Source of the DNA: Streptomyces venezuelae
Lineage (GTDB): Bacteria > Actinomycetota > Actinomycetes > Streptomycetales > Streptomycetaceae
Direction: 5' to 3'
Length of the DNA stretch: 64,000 nucleotides
Assembly: GCF_008642315.1 (NCBI RefSeq)
Contig: NZ_CP029192.1
Coordinates: 6,882,001-6,946,000 of the forward strand
The position numbers and the translations under genes were made by a program. The notes under the pieces are model-generated. The model searched no databases. It had not been told where the DNA came from and saw only the letters and a list, made by a program, of their open reading frames with translations. Within the stretch, counting starts at the first letter, position 1; every line of letters begins with the position of its first letter. Shown one piece after another: positions 54,077 to 63,654 of the stretch.

Positions 54077-54793
54077 TCAGTAGGCGCCGTTCACGTTGTC
54101 CATCGAGCCGTACCGGTCGGCGGCGTAGTTGGCCGCGGCCGTGATGTTGGCGACCGGGTCGTAGATGTTCGTCGAGGTGCCGTCGACGTGGTACGCGTCG
54201 AACGTCGGCTGGATGACCTGGAGCAGGCCGATCGACGGGGTGCCGTTGATGGCGTTGATGTCCCAGCCGTTCACGGCCTGCGGGTTGCCCGCGGACTCAC
54301 GGATGATGTTGCGGTGCAGACCCTCGTACGAACCGGGGATGCCCTTGGCCTTCATGATGTCGAGGGACTGGCGGATCCAGCCGTCGAGGTTGTTGGCGTA
54401 GACGGGCTTGCGGGCGGCGGCGCGGCTCGCGGCCTCCTTGGCCTTGCGCTCGTCCTCCGCCTTCTTCTTCGCGGCGGCCTCGTCGGCGCGCTTCTTGGCC
54501 TCGTCGGCCTTCTTCTTGTCGGCGGCGGCCTTCTCGGCGGCGTCCTTGGCCTGCTTGTCGGCGTTGGACTGCTGCTTCGAGACGCTGGCGTGGACGGCCT
54601 GCTGCGCGTTGGTGCCCGCGGCGAAGGCGACGGGGGAGATGTCACCGGCGGCCTGGGTGGTGGCCTCGGAGTTGCCCGGCACCAGGGAGAACGCGAGGGC
54701 GGCGGCGCCGAGCGTGGCGACACCGGCGATCGAGAGCTTCTGGGTCTTGGTCACGGTCGAGCGACTATGACCAGGAAGGCTGTGCTTGGACAT
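54077..54793 (-). CDS. Secreted lytic transglycosylase (SLT domain)
   Basis: 238 residues from the ATG at 54793 with AGAGG upstream. Signal region TKTQKLSIAGVATLGAAALAF (about 14-35). Residues 70-125 are an Ala/Lys-rich coiled coil (AEKAAADKKKADEAKKRADE). The SLT domain occupies the last 110 residues: IIRESAGNPQAVNGWDINAINGTPSIGLLQVIQPTFDAYH, with the catalytic Glu in IIRES. It cleaves peptidoglycan glycan strands outside the cell, probably in growth or spore germination. Long leader upstream. Confidence 0.92.
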   Translation of the reverse strand: MSKHSLPGHSRSTVTKTQKLSIAGVATLGAAALAFSLVPGNSEATTQAAGDISPVAFAAGTNAQQAVHASVSKQQSNADKQAKDAAEKAAADKKKADEAKKRADEAAAKKKAEDERKAKEAASRAAARKPVYANNLDGWIRQSLDIMKAKGIPGSYEGLHRNIIRESAGNPQAVNGWDINAINGTPSIGLLQVIQPTFDAYHVDGTSTNIYDPVANITAAANYAADRYGSMDNVNGAY

Positions 54794-55116
54794 GCGAGAT
54801 GGACCTCTTCGAATAGCGGAGGTCGCTCTGGTCCGGTGGGGGACAGGTTGCTTCTCCGGCAAAACGCCGCGGTGGTGAGACCGCGGCGCCGAGCGACGGG
54901 AGCAATTCTTAGCGGCAGCAAAAATCTGTGGCAAAGGTGTGACGTACGATCGCGGGTAGTGGATCAGCGGATCCGGACAAGCCTCGACTGGTCCGCATCC
55001 CGCGGACATAAAGGGATTGCTTATCCACTAGGGACCTTCGTACGTGATGTGCGTCCTATGCGCGGGCTCACATCGAACACGTAACAGTCTCACCAGGAGT
55101 TGCCGCAGCAACGCTC
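54794..55116 (-). promoter_or_regulatory. Long leader of the transglycosylase gene with an attenuator-like hairpin
   Basis: No gene in 323 bp. Read on the minus strand, GCGCCGCGGT-CTCACC-ACCGCGGCG is followed by TTTT (plus positions 54861-54890), an intrinsic-terminator shape about 70 bases before the start codon. Such leaders of cell-wall hydrolases often contain riboswitches. I looked for the c-di-AMP (ydaO) signatures GGGGACC and GGGGTGAA here and did not find them, so the class is open. Confidence 0.5.
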
Positions 55117-56181
55117 TCAGTGAGGTGCCTCATCCCGGAGGATGAGGTGGACGTCCCCGAACTCGTGCCACAGGTAGAGACGGCCTACGGCCTCCGCGTA
55201 ACCCCGCTCGATCGCCGCCCGCCCCGCCACGGCCTCCAGCATCAGCAGATGCGACGCCTCCGGCTCATGGAACCCCGTCAGCAGACCGTCCACCACACGC
55301 ACCCCGCGCTCCGGAGTCACCACGAGCTCGGTCCGCCCCGCCGCCGCCCGCACCACACCGTCCGGCCCCGCCGCGGACTCCACGGCGCGCACCGCCGTCG
55401 TACCGACCGCCACGACCCGGCCCCCGCCGGCCCGCGCGGCATTGATCAGCCGCGCCGACGTCTCCGGCACCTCGAAGAGCTCCGGATACGGCGGCTCGTG
55501 CGCCTCCTGGGACGCGACACCGGTGTGCAGCACGACCGGCGCGAACTGCACCCCCCTGCTCACCAGCTCCGCCACGACGGACGCCGTGAACGGCCGCCCC
55601 GCACTCGGCATCTCCGCACTCCCCGCCCCGTCCGCCGACGGCAGCGCGAACACGGTCTGGTACGCGGAGAGCGGCTGATCCCTCTCTGTATAGGAGTAAC
55701 GAATGGGACGCCCGTGCCCTCGCAACAGCGCGGGCACGTCGGCCGACACCCGCACCCACCACAGACGCCCGCTCTCCGTGGCCATGGGCTCCTCACACAC
55801 CAGGCGTACGTCTCCGGGGAGCCGCACCACGGAACCGGCCGGGCCCCCGGCACGCGCGCGTGTGGTGCCCCGCCCGTCCGGATCGCGCAGCTCCACCGCC
55901 CACCGCCCGTCCTCGCCCCGGGTGGAGAAATGCACCACCACGCGCGCGTGCCCCAGGCGCCCGTCCACCGCCGCGGGCAGGGTCTGCGACGTGTTGACCA
56001 CGAGCAGGTCCCCGGCCCGCAGCAGCGTCGGCAGCTCCGCGAACGCGTGGTGCGCGACATCCGTGCCCCGCGACACCAGCAACCGCACCGCATCCCTGCC
56101 CAGACCCGGGCCCCGCTCCTCGGCGGGCACCGTGGCCACGAGGGAGTCAGGCACACACAGCGGCGCGCCCAGGACGTTCAC
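55117..56181 (-). CDS. QueA-like S-adenosylmethionine:tRNA ribosyltransferase-isomerase
   Basis: 354 residues from the GTG at 56181, which overlaps the upstream SDR stop. Conserved stretches: LLRAGDLLVVNTSQTLPAAVDG (near 52-73), PIRYSYTERDQPLSAYQTVFA, and GGRVVAVGTTAVRAVES near 255. QueA makes epoxyqueuosine in tRNA, but this group in streptomycetes is divergent and no other queuosine gene is nearby, so the true reaction may differ. Confidence 0.85.
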   Translation of the reverse strand: MNVLGAPLCVPDSLVATVPAEERGPGLGRDAVRLLVSRGTDVAHHAFAELPTLLRAGDLLVVNTSQTLPAAVDGRLGHARVVVHFSTRGEDGRWAVELRDPDGRGTTRARAGGPAGSVVRLPGDVRLVCEEPMATESGRLWWVRVSADVPALLRGHGRPIRYSYTERDQPLSAYQTVFALPSADGAGSAEMPSAGRPFTASVVAELVSRGVQFAPVVLHTGVASQEAHEPPYPELFEVPETSARLINAARAGGGRVVAVGTTAVRAVESAAGPDGVVRAAAGRTELVVTPERGVRVVDGLLTGFHEPEASHLLMLEAVAGRAAIERGYAEAVGRLYLWHEFGDVHLILRDEAPH

Positions 56182-56876
56182 AGGACACCCGCCGACAGTG
56201 CGGACACCGTGTAGCGCCCACTGGCGGGCCGCTCGGCGAGCAGCCGCAGGAAGGCCGGCGCCACGCTCCCGGGACGCGGCCTCCCGGACGGATCGTCGTC
56301 CGGCACGGCGGCCCGGTACAGGTCCGTCCGCATGTCCCCGGGATCCACCGCCCACACCCTGATCCCGGGCTCCTCCTCGGCGAGGACCGCGGAGAGCTGG
56401 TCCAGGGCGGCCTTGGACGCGCCGTACCCGCCCCACGTCGCGTACGCCTCGACGGCCGCGTCGGAACTGACGTCGATCACCGCCCCCGCGGACTCCCGCA
56501 ACAACGGCAACGCCTCCTGCACCAGCCCGAGCGCCGCCACCACGTTCGTCTCCAGCGCCGACCGCAGCCCGCCGAGCGCGAGCCCCGCCAGCCCCACCAG
56601 GGGCTCGGCCCCCAGCGCGCTCGCGTTGTTCACCAGCAGATCGAGGCCGCCCAGCCGCCGGGCCGCCGCCACCAGGTCCGCGCGGTGCCCCGCGTCGGTC
56701 ACGTCCCCGGGCAGCGCCTCTACGCGCGTGCCGTACCCGCTCAGTTCGCGCGCCGCCTCTTGCAGGACCACTTCGGTCCGCGCGTCGACCACGAGATCCC
56801 AGCCGGACTCCGCGAGCACCGCGCCCAACGCGCGCCCCAACCCCTTCGAAGCCCCTGTGATGAGTGCTACCGGCAT
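56178..56876 (-). CDS. SDR family oxidoreductase
   Basis: 232 residues from the ATG at 56876 with GAGGGGACGG upstream; a longer frame to 56957 is not supported. TGASKGLG (7-14), NNASALG near 85, VSSDAAVEAYATWGGYGASKAALDQLSAVLAEEE holds the Ser and Tyr-x3-Lys. Shorter than most SDRs. Coupled by GTGA overlap to the QueA-like gene, so the two act together, though the pathway is unknown. Confidence 0.9.
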   Translation of the reverse strand: MPVALITGASKGLGRALGAVLAESGWDLVVDARTEVVLQEAARELSGYGTRVEALPGDVTDAGHRADLVAAARRLGGLDLLVNNASALGAEPLVGLAGLALGGLRSALETNVVAALGLVQEALPLLRESAGAVIDVSSDAAVEAYATWGGYGASKAALDQLSAVLAEEEPGIRVWAVDPGDMRTDLYRAAVPDDDPSGRPRPGSVAPAFLRLLAERPASGRYTVSALSAGVL

Positions 56877-57001
56877 GACATCCGTCCCCTCGCTCGCTCG
56901 ACAGGACCACCACCGTAGGAACGCGGGCCCCAGCGGCGCCTCGTGCGAGAGCCGCACCTCACGGGGTCCCTTCGCCCTACTACCGGGCGACGGACCATGG
57001 A

Positions 57002-57021
57002 CCTAGGCCCCGGGCCCTAGG
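57002..57021. promoter_or_regulatory. Near-palindrome upstream of the sensor kinase
   Basis: CCTAGG-CCCCGGGC-CCTAGG, 57 bases before the kinase start, in the divergent interval. Candidate operator, perhaps for autoregulation by the adjacent LuxR-type regulator. Confidence 0.45.
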
Positions 57022-57077
57022 CGGAGGCCTCCACAGGTCGGATACGGACTGTCACACCCCGCCGGTAGCGTGTGGTC

Positions 57078-58223
57078 ATGAGTCAAGGACCCCGATCCGG
57101 CCTGACCGCGGTGAGCTCCGCGCTCCTCGCCATGAGCAGGCACCTGGAGGTGCGCGACGTCCTCAAGACGATCGTCGCCTCGGCCCGCGAGCTGCTCGAC
57201 GCCGAGTACGCCGCGCTGGGGGTCCCGGACGACCACGGCGGCTTCGCCCAGTTCGTCGTCGACGGCGTCAGCGACGATCAGTGGAAGGCCATCGGCCCTC
57301 TGCCCCGGCAGCACGGCATCCTCGCCTCGATGCTGCAGAAGGGCGAGACCGTCCGCCTCGGCGACGTGCGCGAGGACCCGCGCTTCGGAGGCTGGCCCTC
57401 CGCCCACCCGGACATGTCCGACTTCCTGGGCGTGCCCATCCGCTCCGACGACGAGACGCTCGGCGCGCTCTTCCTCGCCAACAAGAACTGCCCCAAGCTC
57501 CAGGGCATGTGCGGCTTCACCGAGGACGACGCGGAGCTCCTCGCGATCCTCGCCCAGCACGCGGCCATCGCCCTCACCAACGCCCGTCTGTACGAGCGCA
57601 GCCGCGAGCTGACCATCGCCGAGGAGCGCTCCCGCCTCGCCCACGAACTGCACGACGCCGTCAGCCAGAAACTCTTCTCGCTGCGCCTGACGGCCCAGGC
57701 CGCCACGGCCCTGGTGGACCGGGACCCGTCCCGCGCCAAGGGCGAACTGCAGCAGGTGGCGATGCTCGCCGCCGAAGCCGCCGACGAACTGCGCGCGGCC
57801 GTCGTGGAGCTGCGCCCCGCCGCCCTGGACGAGGACGGCCTGGTGGCCACGTTGCGCACCCACATCCGGGTGCTGCACCGCGCGCACTCCGCCGAGGTCA
57901 CCTTCGAGAGCAACGGAGTGCGGGCCCTGCCGGCCTCCCAGGAAGAAGCCATGCTGCGGGTCGCCCAGGAGGCCCTGCACAACGCTCTGCGCCACTCCGG
58001 CGCCGAGCACGTCGCCGTGCTCCTGGACAAGCGCGGCGCCGGTGCCGCCCTGCGCGTCGTCGACGACGGCTCGGGCTTCGACCCGAGGTCGGTGCGGAGC
58101 GCGGGGCGCCACCTCGGCCTGGTCTCCATGCGGGACCGGGCGAGCGGGGTCGGCGGACGGCTGACCGTGGAATCGGAGCCCGGCAAGGGCACGACGATCG
58201 AGATGGAGGTGCCCGGTGGCTGA
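57078..58223 (+). CDS. GAF-domain sensor histidine kinase (DevS-like, soluble)
   Basis: 381 residues from the ATG at 57078. No membrane helix. GAF domain about 20-165 (VLKTIVASARELLDAEYAALGVPDDHGG and SDDETLGALFLANKN). The HisKA_3 dimerisation helix has the phosphorylated His in EERSRLAHELHDAVSQKLFSLRL. The ATPase part shows EEAMLRVAQEALHNALRHSGAEH and DDGSGFDP. Similar kinases sense redox or gases through GAF, but no haem ligand is assigned here. Overlaps the response-regulator gene. Confidence 0.92.
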   Translation: MSQGPRSGLTAVSSALLAMSRHLEVRDVLKTIVASARELLDAEYAALGVPDDHGGFAQFVVDGVSDDQWKAIGPLPRQHGILASMLQKGETVRLGDVREDPRFGGWPSAHPDMSDFLGVPIRSDDETLGALFLANKNCPKLQGMCGFTEDDAELLAILAQHAAIALTNARLYERSRELTIAEERSRLAHELHDAVSQKLFSLRLTAQAATALVDRDPSRAKGELQQVAMLAAEAADELRAAVVELRPAALDEDGLVATLRTHIRVLHRAHSAEVTFESNGVRALPASQEEAMLRVAQEALHNALRHSGAEHVAVLLDKRGAGAALRVVDDGSGFDPRSVRSAGRHLGLVSMRDRASGVGGRLTVESEPGKGTTIEMEVPGG

Positions 58224-58896
58224 CGCGGCGCGCAATACGGTCAACGCGGTCGACAAAGGGGCAGGGATCCGGGTGCTGCTGGTCGACGACCACCAGGTGG
58301 TCCGCCGCGGCCTGCGTACGTTCCTGGAGATCCAGGACGACATAGACGTCGTCGGAGAGGCGTCGGACGGCGCCGAAGGAGTCGCCCAGGCCGAGGAGCT
58401 GAAGCCGGACGTCGTCCTGATGGACGTCAAGATGCCCGGCATGGACGGCGTCGAGGCGCTGCGCAAGCTCCGCGAACTGGCCAACCCCGCGCGCGTGCTC
58501 ATCGTCACCAGCTTCACCGAGCAGCGCACGGTCGTCCCGGCCCTGCGCGCCGGCGCCGCGGGGTACGTGTACAAGGACGTGGACCCGGACGCCCTCGCAG
58601 GCGCCATCCGCTCCGTGCACGCCGGGCACGTGCTCCTGCAGCCCGAGGTGGCGGGCGCCCTGCTCTCCCAGGAGGAGACGGGCGGCGGCCAGGGCAGAGG
58701 CGGTTCGCTCACCGAGCGCGAGCGCGAGGTCCTCGGTCTGATCGCCGACGGCCGCTCGAACCGCGAGATCGCCCGCGCCCTCGTCCTCTCCGAGAAGACC
58801 GTCAAGACACACGTCTCGAACATCCTGATGAAGCTCGACCTGGCCGACCGCACCCAGGCCGCGCTCTGGGCCGTACGCCACGGCGTGACCGGCTGA
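58216..58896 (+). CDS. NarL/LuxR-family response regulator
   Basis: 226 residues, GTG start inside the kinase 3' end. Receiver: VLLVDDHQVVRRGL, phospho-Asp in DVVLMDVKMPGMDG (near 74), Thr/Ser and Lys in VTSF and YVYKDVDPD. LuxR HTH at the end: LTEREREVLGLIADGRSNREIARALVLSEKTVKTHVSNILMKL. A cognate pair with the kinase. Two chaplin genes follow directly, a possible but unproven target. Confidence 0.93.
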   Translation: MADAARNTVNAVDKGAGIRVLLVDDHQVVRRGLRTFLEIQDDIDVVGEASDGAEGVAQAEELKPDVVLMDVKMPGMDGVEALRKLRELANPARVLIVTSFTEQRTVVPALRAGAAGYVYKDVDPDALAGAIRSVHAGHVLLQPEVAGALLSQEETGGGQGRGGSLTEREREVLGLIADGRSNREIARALVLSEKTVKTHVSNILMKLDLADRTQAALWAVRHGVTG

Positions 58897-59044
58897 GATC
58901 CTCCGCCGACCCGTCGACTCGCGGTCTGAGATTCATACCGTCGTGTGGATGTCCCCCGGATGGCGTATCCCCCGGGGCGTTCGGGCGTTCTCCAGTGCGT
59001 GCTGCGGCGGCTGGCCGCAGCTTCTGCTCAGGAGGACCGTAGAA

Positions 59045-59290
59045 GTGAAGAACCTGAAGAAGGCCGCTGCCGTCACGATGGTGGCCGGCGGCCTGGTTGC
59101 GGCCGGCGCCGGCATGGCTTCCGCCCACGGTGGCGCGCACGCCGACGGAGTCGCCAAGAACTCGCCCGGCGTCGTCTCGGGCAACCTGGTCCAGGCTCCG
59201 GTCCACGTCCCGGTGAACGTCTGCGGCAACACCGTCACCGTCATCGGCGGCCTCAACCCGGTGTTCGGCAACGTCTGCAAGAACCTCTGA
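59045..59290 (+). CDS. Short chaplin with paired cysteines
   Basis: 81 residues from the GTG at 59045, with AGGAGGACCG upstream. Signal peptide KNLKKAAAVTMVAGGLVAAGAGMASA, then one chaplin domain: NSPGVVSGNLVQAPVHVPVNVCGNTVTV with a second Cys in FGNVCKNL, forming the disulfide of short chaplins. These secreted amyloid proteins coat aerial hyphae and lower surface tension. A long upstream extension to 58943 is not supported. Confidence 0.93.
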   Translation: MKNLKKAAAVTMVAGGLVAAGAGMASAHGGAHADGVAKNSPGVVSGNLVQAPVHVPVNVCGNTVTVIGGLNPVFGNVCKNL

Positions 59291-59366
59291 TCGCATCCTG
59301 CGACCAGCACAGCCCCTGGCCCCGCCACATCCGGGGTCGCCCATGTCAGCAGGAGGAGCTCGTCCC

Positions 59367-59615
59367 ATGAACAACATCGCCAAGAAGGCCGCCCTGGCCG
59401 TCGTCGCCGCCGGTCTCGCCGCGGGCGCGTCCGCCGGAGTCGCCTCCGCCACGTCGGACGCCCAGGCCGACGGTGTCGCCACGAAGTCCCCGGGCGTCGG
59501 CTCCGGCAACCTCGTCCAGGTGCCGGTCGACGTCCCGGTCAACGCCACGGGCAACAGCGTGAACGTCATCGGCGTCCTGAACCCGGCGTTCGCCAACCAC
59601 ACGGTGAACCACTGA
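59367..59615 (+). CDS. Cysteine-less chaplin (ChpE-like)
   Basis: 82 residues, ATG with AGGAGGAGC upstream. Signal peptide AKKAALAVVAAGLAAGASAGVASA, then KSPGVGSGNLVQVPVDVPVNATGNSVNVIGVLNPAFANHTVNH. The two chaplin Cys positions are Thr and Thr/Val, as in ChpE of S. coelicolor, the one chaplin without cysteines. Tandem with the preceding Cys-containing chaplin, 76 bases apart; both share leaders and probably a transcript. Terminator follows. Confidence 0.93.
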   Translation: MNNIAKKAALAVVAAGLAAGASAGVASATSDAQADGVATKSPGVGSGNLVQVPVDVPVNATGNSVNVIGVLNPAFANHTVNH

Positions 59616-59628
59616 GGCACACGCCCCG

Positions 59629-59669
59629 GCACGGGCCCCGCGGACCGCAGAGGTCCGCGGGGCCCGTGC
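59629..59669 (+). terminator. Very strong terminator after the chaplins
   Basis: GCACGGGCCCCGCGGACC pairs perfectly with GGTCCGCGGGGCCCGTGC, an 18-bp stem, loop GCAGA, followed by CTT. Confidence 0.88.
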
Positions 59670-59675
59670 CTTCGC

Positions 59676-60464
59676 TCAGCGCCCGCCCCGCTCGCGCTCC
59701 TCGACACTCGAGTTGTACGCGGCCACCTGCGCCCGCCGCGCCGTCCGCTCCACGGGCCGCAGCGCCTGCACCCGCGCGGCCATCTCCGACGCGCTCACGG
59801 CCCCGCCGTGCCCGTTCTCGTACGCCAGCGAGATCAGCAGACCGACCCGCTGGGCCAGTTCGAGCACCCGCACCGCACGCGGCGGATAGCCCGGTGCGAG
59901 CAGCTCGCGCCCCCGCTCCGCCCGCGCCCGGTACGCGTCGAGCGCCGCCTCGGCCACCGGCCCCGACCCCGCGACGTCGAGCCGGGACAGCACCTCCGTC
60001 GCCTCCCGCAGCGCCTCCGCGAGCTCTCGCTCCGCCTCGCCGAGCGAGGGCACATCGGCGGGCGGCGCCTCACGCACGGGCAGGCAGTGCCAGACGACCC
60101 CCACGTGCACGTCACCGTCGGGCCCCGCCTCGTACACCTCCGGCACCAGGCCGTACGGCGCGCCGAACCCGACGACGGCCTCCTCCGCCTCCAGTGCGCG
60201 CGCGTTGAACTCGGGCGGCCCGCTCAGCCCCAGCGGATGCCCCGGCGCGGGCAGCGCCACCCGCAGACCGGTCACCCCCTGGGAGCGCAGCCGTCCCATC
60301 GCGAGCGTCAGCCCGACCGGGCCGGATTCCCCGGGAAGGCCTTCGACGCGGTGCACCGCGTCGTCGCCGACCATCGCGAGCACGGCGTCGTCCGGCGAAA
60401 CAAGTCCGGCCAAAAGGGCATTTCCCCATGCGGCCAGGCGTCCTGAGCGTGGTTCCGAGAGCAT
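59676..60464 (-). CDS. Conserved hypothetical protein, streptomycete
   Basis: 262 residues from the ATG at 60464 (MLSEPRSGRLAAWGNALLAGLVSPDDAV); a start two codons earlier is possible. No membrane helix or signal. Parts look alpha/beta with acidic surface (DAVLAMVGDDAVHRVEGLPGE). No known domain recognised. Its 3' end is near the chaplin terminator. Confidence 0.65.
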   Translation of the reverse strand: MLSEPRSGRLAAWGNALLAGLVSPDDAVLAMVGDDAVHRVEGLPGESGPVGLTLAMGRLRSQGVTGLRVALPAPGHPLGLSGPPEFNARALEAEEAVVGFGAPYGLVPEVYEAGPDGDVHVGVVWHCLPVREAPPADVPSLGEAERELAEALREATEVLSRLDVAGSGPVAEAALDAYRARAERGRELLAPGYPPRAVRVLELAQRVGLLISLAYENGHGGAVSASEMAARVQALRPVERTARRAQVAAYNSSVEERERGGR

Positions 60465-60585
60465 GCACACAGCCTAAGGACCGGGCTCACGACAGGAACG
60501 GTCGGCCGGTGGCGTAGGTTTTATCCGGGGGCCGCGTCCACAGGCGCGAGCGACGACCGAGACTGCAATGGGAGACAGCGCGCTC

Positions 60586-61383
<798 letters not shown>

Positions 61384-61428
61384 TCGGCGCCCTGTCCCCG
61401 AGGGGACCCGCGGTCCTACGATGACCAC

Positions 61429-61857
61429 GTGGACATCGACGCATGGGTGTGGTGGCTGATCGGGGCCGCCGCACTCGGAATCCCGCTCGTACTGACCGCG
61501 ATGCCGGAACTCGGCATGCTCGCCGTGGGCGCCGTCGCGGCCTCCGTGACCGCGGGCCTCGGCGGCGGCGCCGTGCTCCAGGTCGTCGTCTTCGCCGCGG
61601 TCTCGGTGGCGCTCATCGCCGTCGTACGCCCGATCGCGACCCGGCACCGCGCCGGACGACCCGAACTGGTCACCGGGGTCGATGCCTTGAAGGGCAGATC
61701 CGCCCTCGTCCTCGAACGGGTCGACGCCTCCGGCGGACGCATCAAGCTGGCGGGAGAGATCTGGTCGGCCCGCGCACTCGACACCGACCGTGCCTACGAA
61801 GCGGGCCAAGAGGTCGACGTCGTCGAGATCGACGGAGCGACGGCCGTCGTCATGTGA
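61429..61857 (+). CDS. NfeD family membrane protein
   Basis: 142 residues, GTG start. Two or three helices in the first 70 residues (WVWWLIGAAALGIPLVLTAM, LGMLAVGAVAASVTAGLGGG, VVVFAAVSVALIAVV), then a small OB-fold C-terminus (TGVDALKGRSALVLERVDASGGRIKLAGEIWSARAL). NfeD proteins pair with SPFH/stomatin proteins; one follows here. Likely part of a membrane microdomain complex. Confidence 0.92.
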   Translation: MDIDAWVWWLIGAAALGIPLVLTAMPELGMLAVGAVAASVTAGLGGGAVLQVVVFAAVSVALIAVVRPIATRHRAGRPELVTGVDALKGRSALVLERVDASGGRIKLAGEIWSARALDTDRAYEAGQEVDVVEIDGATAVVM

Positions 61858-61964
61858 ATGCCCCACGGGCGGTACGACGGTCTGACAGACTCGACCAGCA
61901 AGATCTTCGCGACCGCGCGGAGTCTTCCGGGAACACCGAGGCATGAAGGGTACGGGGAGCCACG

Positions 61965-62903
61965 ATGGAACCAATCATCATCGTCCTGATCATTCTGGTG
62001 GTGCTGGTCTTCATCGCCCTGATCAAGACCATCCAGGTCATTCCACAGGCGAGCGCCGCCATCGTGGAACGTTTCGGCCGCTACACCCGCACGCTGAACG
62101 CCGGACTCAACATCGTCGTCCCGTTCATCGACTCGATCCGCAACCGCATCGACCTGCGCGAACAGGTCGTCCCGTTCCCGCCGCAGCCCGTGATCACCCA
62201 GGACAACCTGGTGGTCAACATCGACACCGTCATCTACTACCAGGTGACCGACGCCAGGGCCGCGACGTACGAAGTCGCCAGCTACATCCAGGCGATCGAA
62301 CAGCTCACCGTCACCACCCTGCGCAACATCATCGGTGGCATGGACCTGGAGCGGACCCTGACCTCCCGCGAGGAGATCAACGCGGCCCTGCGCGGCGTCC
62401 TCGACGAGGCGACCGGCAAGTGGGGCATCCGCGTCAACCGCGTCGAGCTCAAGGCGATCGAGCCGCCGACCTCCATCCAGGACTCGATGGAGAAGCAGAT
62501 GCGCGCCGACCGTGACAAGCGCGCGGCGATCCTCCAGGCCGAAGGTGTACGACAGTCGGAGATCCTGCGCGCCGAGGGCGAGAAGCAGTCCGCGATCCTG
62601 CGCGCCGAAGGTGAGGCCAAGGCCGCCGCCCTGCGCGCCGAGGGCGAGGCCCAGGCGATCCGCACGGTCTTCGAGTCGATCCACGCGGGCGACCCCGACC
62701 AGAAGCTCCTGTCCTACCAGTACCTCCAGATGCTCCCGAAGATCGCCGAGGGCGACGCCAACAAGCTCTGGATCGTGCCCAGCGAAATCGGCGACGCCCT
62801 CAAGGGACTCGGCGGCGCACTCGGCAACTTCGGCCCGCTGGGCGGCGGTTCGGGCGGCTCGGCCCCCGCCACCGAGCGCCGCGAACAGCCGCCGATCGAC
62901 TGA
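61965..62903 (+). CDS. SPFH domain (stomatin/QmcA-like) protein
   Basis: 312 residues. An N-terminal helix (about 3-25) anchors it. The SPFH domain spans about 26-190 (IPQASAAIVERFGRYTRTLNAGLNIVVPFID, IYYQVTDARAATYEV, LKAIEPPTSIQDSMEKQMRADRDKRAAIL), followed by a charged coiled coil with repeated EGE(A/K)QSAIL-type heptads, about 185-230. Ends in a Gly/Pro tail. Forms oligomeric membrane scaffolds with NfeD. Confidence 0.93.
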   Translation: MEPIIIVLIILVVLVFIALIKTIQVIPQASAAIVERFGRYTRTLNAGLNIVVPFIDSIRNRIDLREQVVPFPPQPVITQDNLVVNIDTVIYYQVTDARAATYEVASYIQAIEQLTVTTLRNIIGGMDLERTLTSREEINAALRGVLDEATGKWGIRVNRVELKAIEPPTSIQDSMEKQMRADRDKRAAILQAEGVRQSEILRAEGEKQSAILRAEGEAKAAALRAEGEAQAIRTVFESIHAGDPDQKLLSYQYLQMLPKIAEGDANKLWIVPSEIGDALKGLGGALGNFGPLGGGSGGSAPATERREQPPID

Positions 62904-62981
62904 GGCGAACAGAGGACCCCGTGCCCCTTCAGGGGCGCGGGGAACTGCGCGATCAGCCCAGGACGGCCTGCGGCGAAAACA

Positions 62982-63488
62982 CTACGCGGCAGGCTGCGCC
63001 AGCCACTCCGGCAGCGAGGCCAACTCGTCCCGCCCGAGCGACAAGAGCATCGCGTCCGCGGGGGTCGGCTCAAAGGGCTGCCGCAACAACGGCATGCCCG
63101 CCTCCTCCGGAGTCCGGTTCGCCTTGCGGTGATTGTCCAGCGCACACGAAGCGACCGTGTTCAGCCAGGAATCGGCACCCCCCTGCGACCGCGGCACCAC
63201 GTGGTCCACGGTCGTGGCGCGCCTCCCGCAGTACGCGCACCGGTGCCGGTCCCTGACCAGCACGCCACGTCTCGACCATGGCGCCTGTCTTCGGAACGGC
63301 ACCCGCACGTATCTGCACAGCCTGATCACCCGGGGCACAGGTATGTCGATCGCCGCCGCGCGCACACGCAGTCCGGGGTGGGCGTGCTCGACCACGGCCT
63401 TGTCCTGGAGCACCAGAACGACGGCCCGGTTGAGCGACACCGTCGAGAGCGGCTCGAAGCTCGCGTTCAGCACCAGCGTGTCCCGCAT
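62982..63488 (-). CDS. HNH endonuclease
   Basis: 168 residues from the ATG at 63488 with GGAGG upstream; the longer frame to 63605 is not supported. The zinc-bound HNH motif is DRHRCAYCGRRATTVDHVVPRSQGGADSWLNTVASCALDNHRKANRTPEEAGMPL. This is the broadly conserved actinobacterial HNH family with a leading MRDTLVLNASFEPLSTV. Usual role unknown; possibly DNA repair or phage defence. Isolated, so context gives no hint. Confidence 0.9.
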   Translation of the reverse strand: MRDTLVLNASFEPLSTVSLNRAVVLVLQDKAVVEHAHPGLRVRAAAIDIPVPRVIRLCRYVRVPFRRQAPWSRRGVLVRDRHRCAYCGRRATTVDHVVPRSQGGADSWLNTVASCALDNHRKANRTPEEAGMPLLRQPFEPTPADAMLLSLGRDELASLPEWLAQPAA

Positions 63489-63574
63489 CAACCTGCCCAC
63501 CTCCCGTATGCACCGGCCCACCGCCTGGCGGGCTGGGATCAACTCTGGCCGGGCACGCCGAGATGGACAACGCA

Positions 63575-63620
63575 ATAAAAAATGCCCGCCTCTGATCACT
63601 TCCATGACCAGAGGCGGGCA
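63575..63620 (-). terminator. Intrinsic terminator of the YbhB-like gene
   Basis: On the minus strand TGCCCGCCTCTG pairs with CAGAGGCGGGCA and is followed by TTTTTT, a textbook intrinsic terminator and the only one in the window with a long T run. Confidence 0.92.
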
Positions 63621-63654
63621 AACACTGGGTGAACGCTCAGTACCCGACAGTCGC

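Noticed and set aside
54794..55116. c-di-AMP (ydaO) riboswitch upstream of the transglycosylase
   Set aside because: The position would fit, but the conserved GGGGACC and GGGGTGAA elements are not present.
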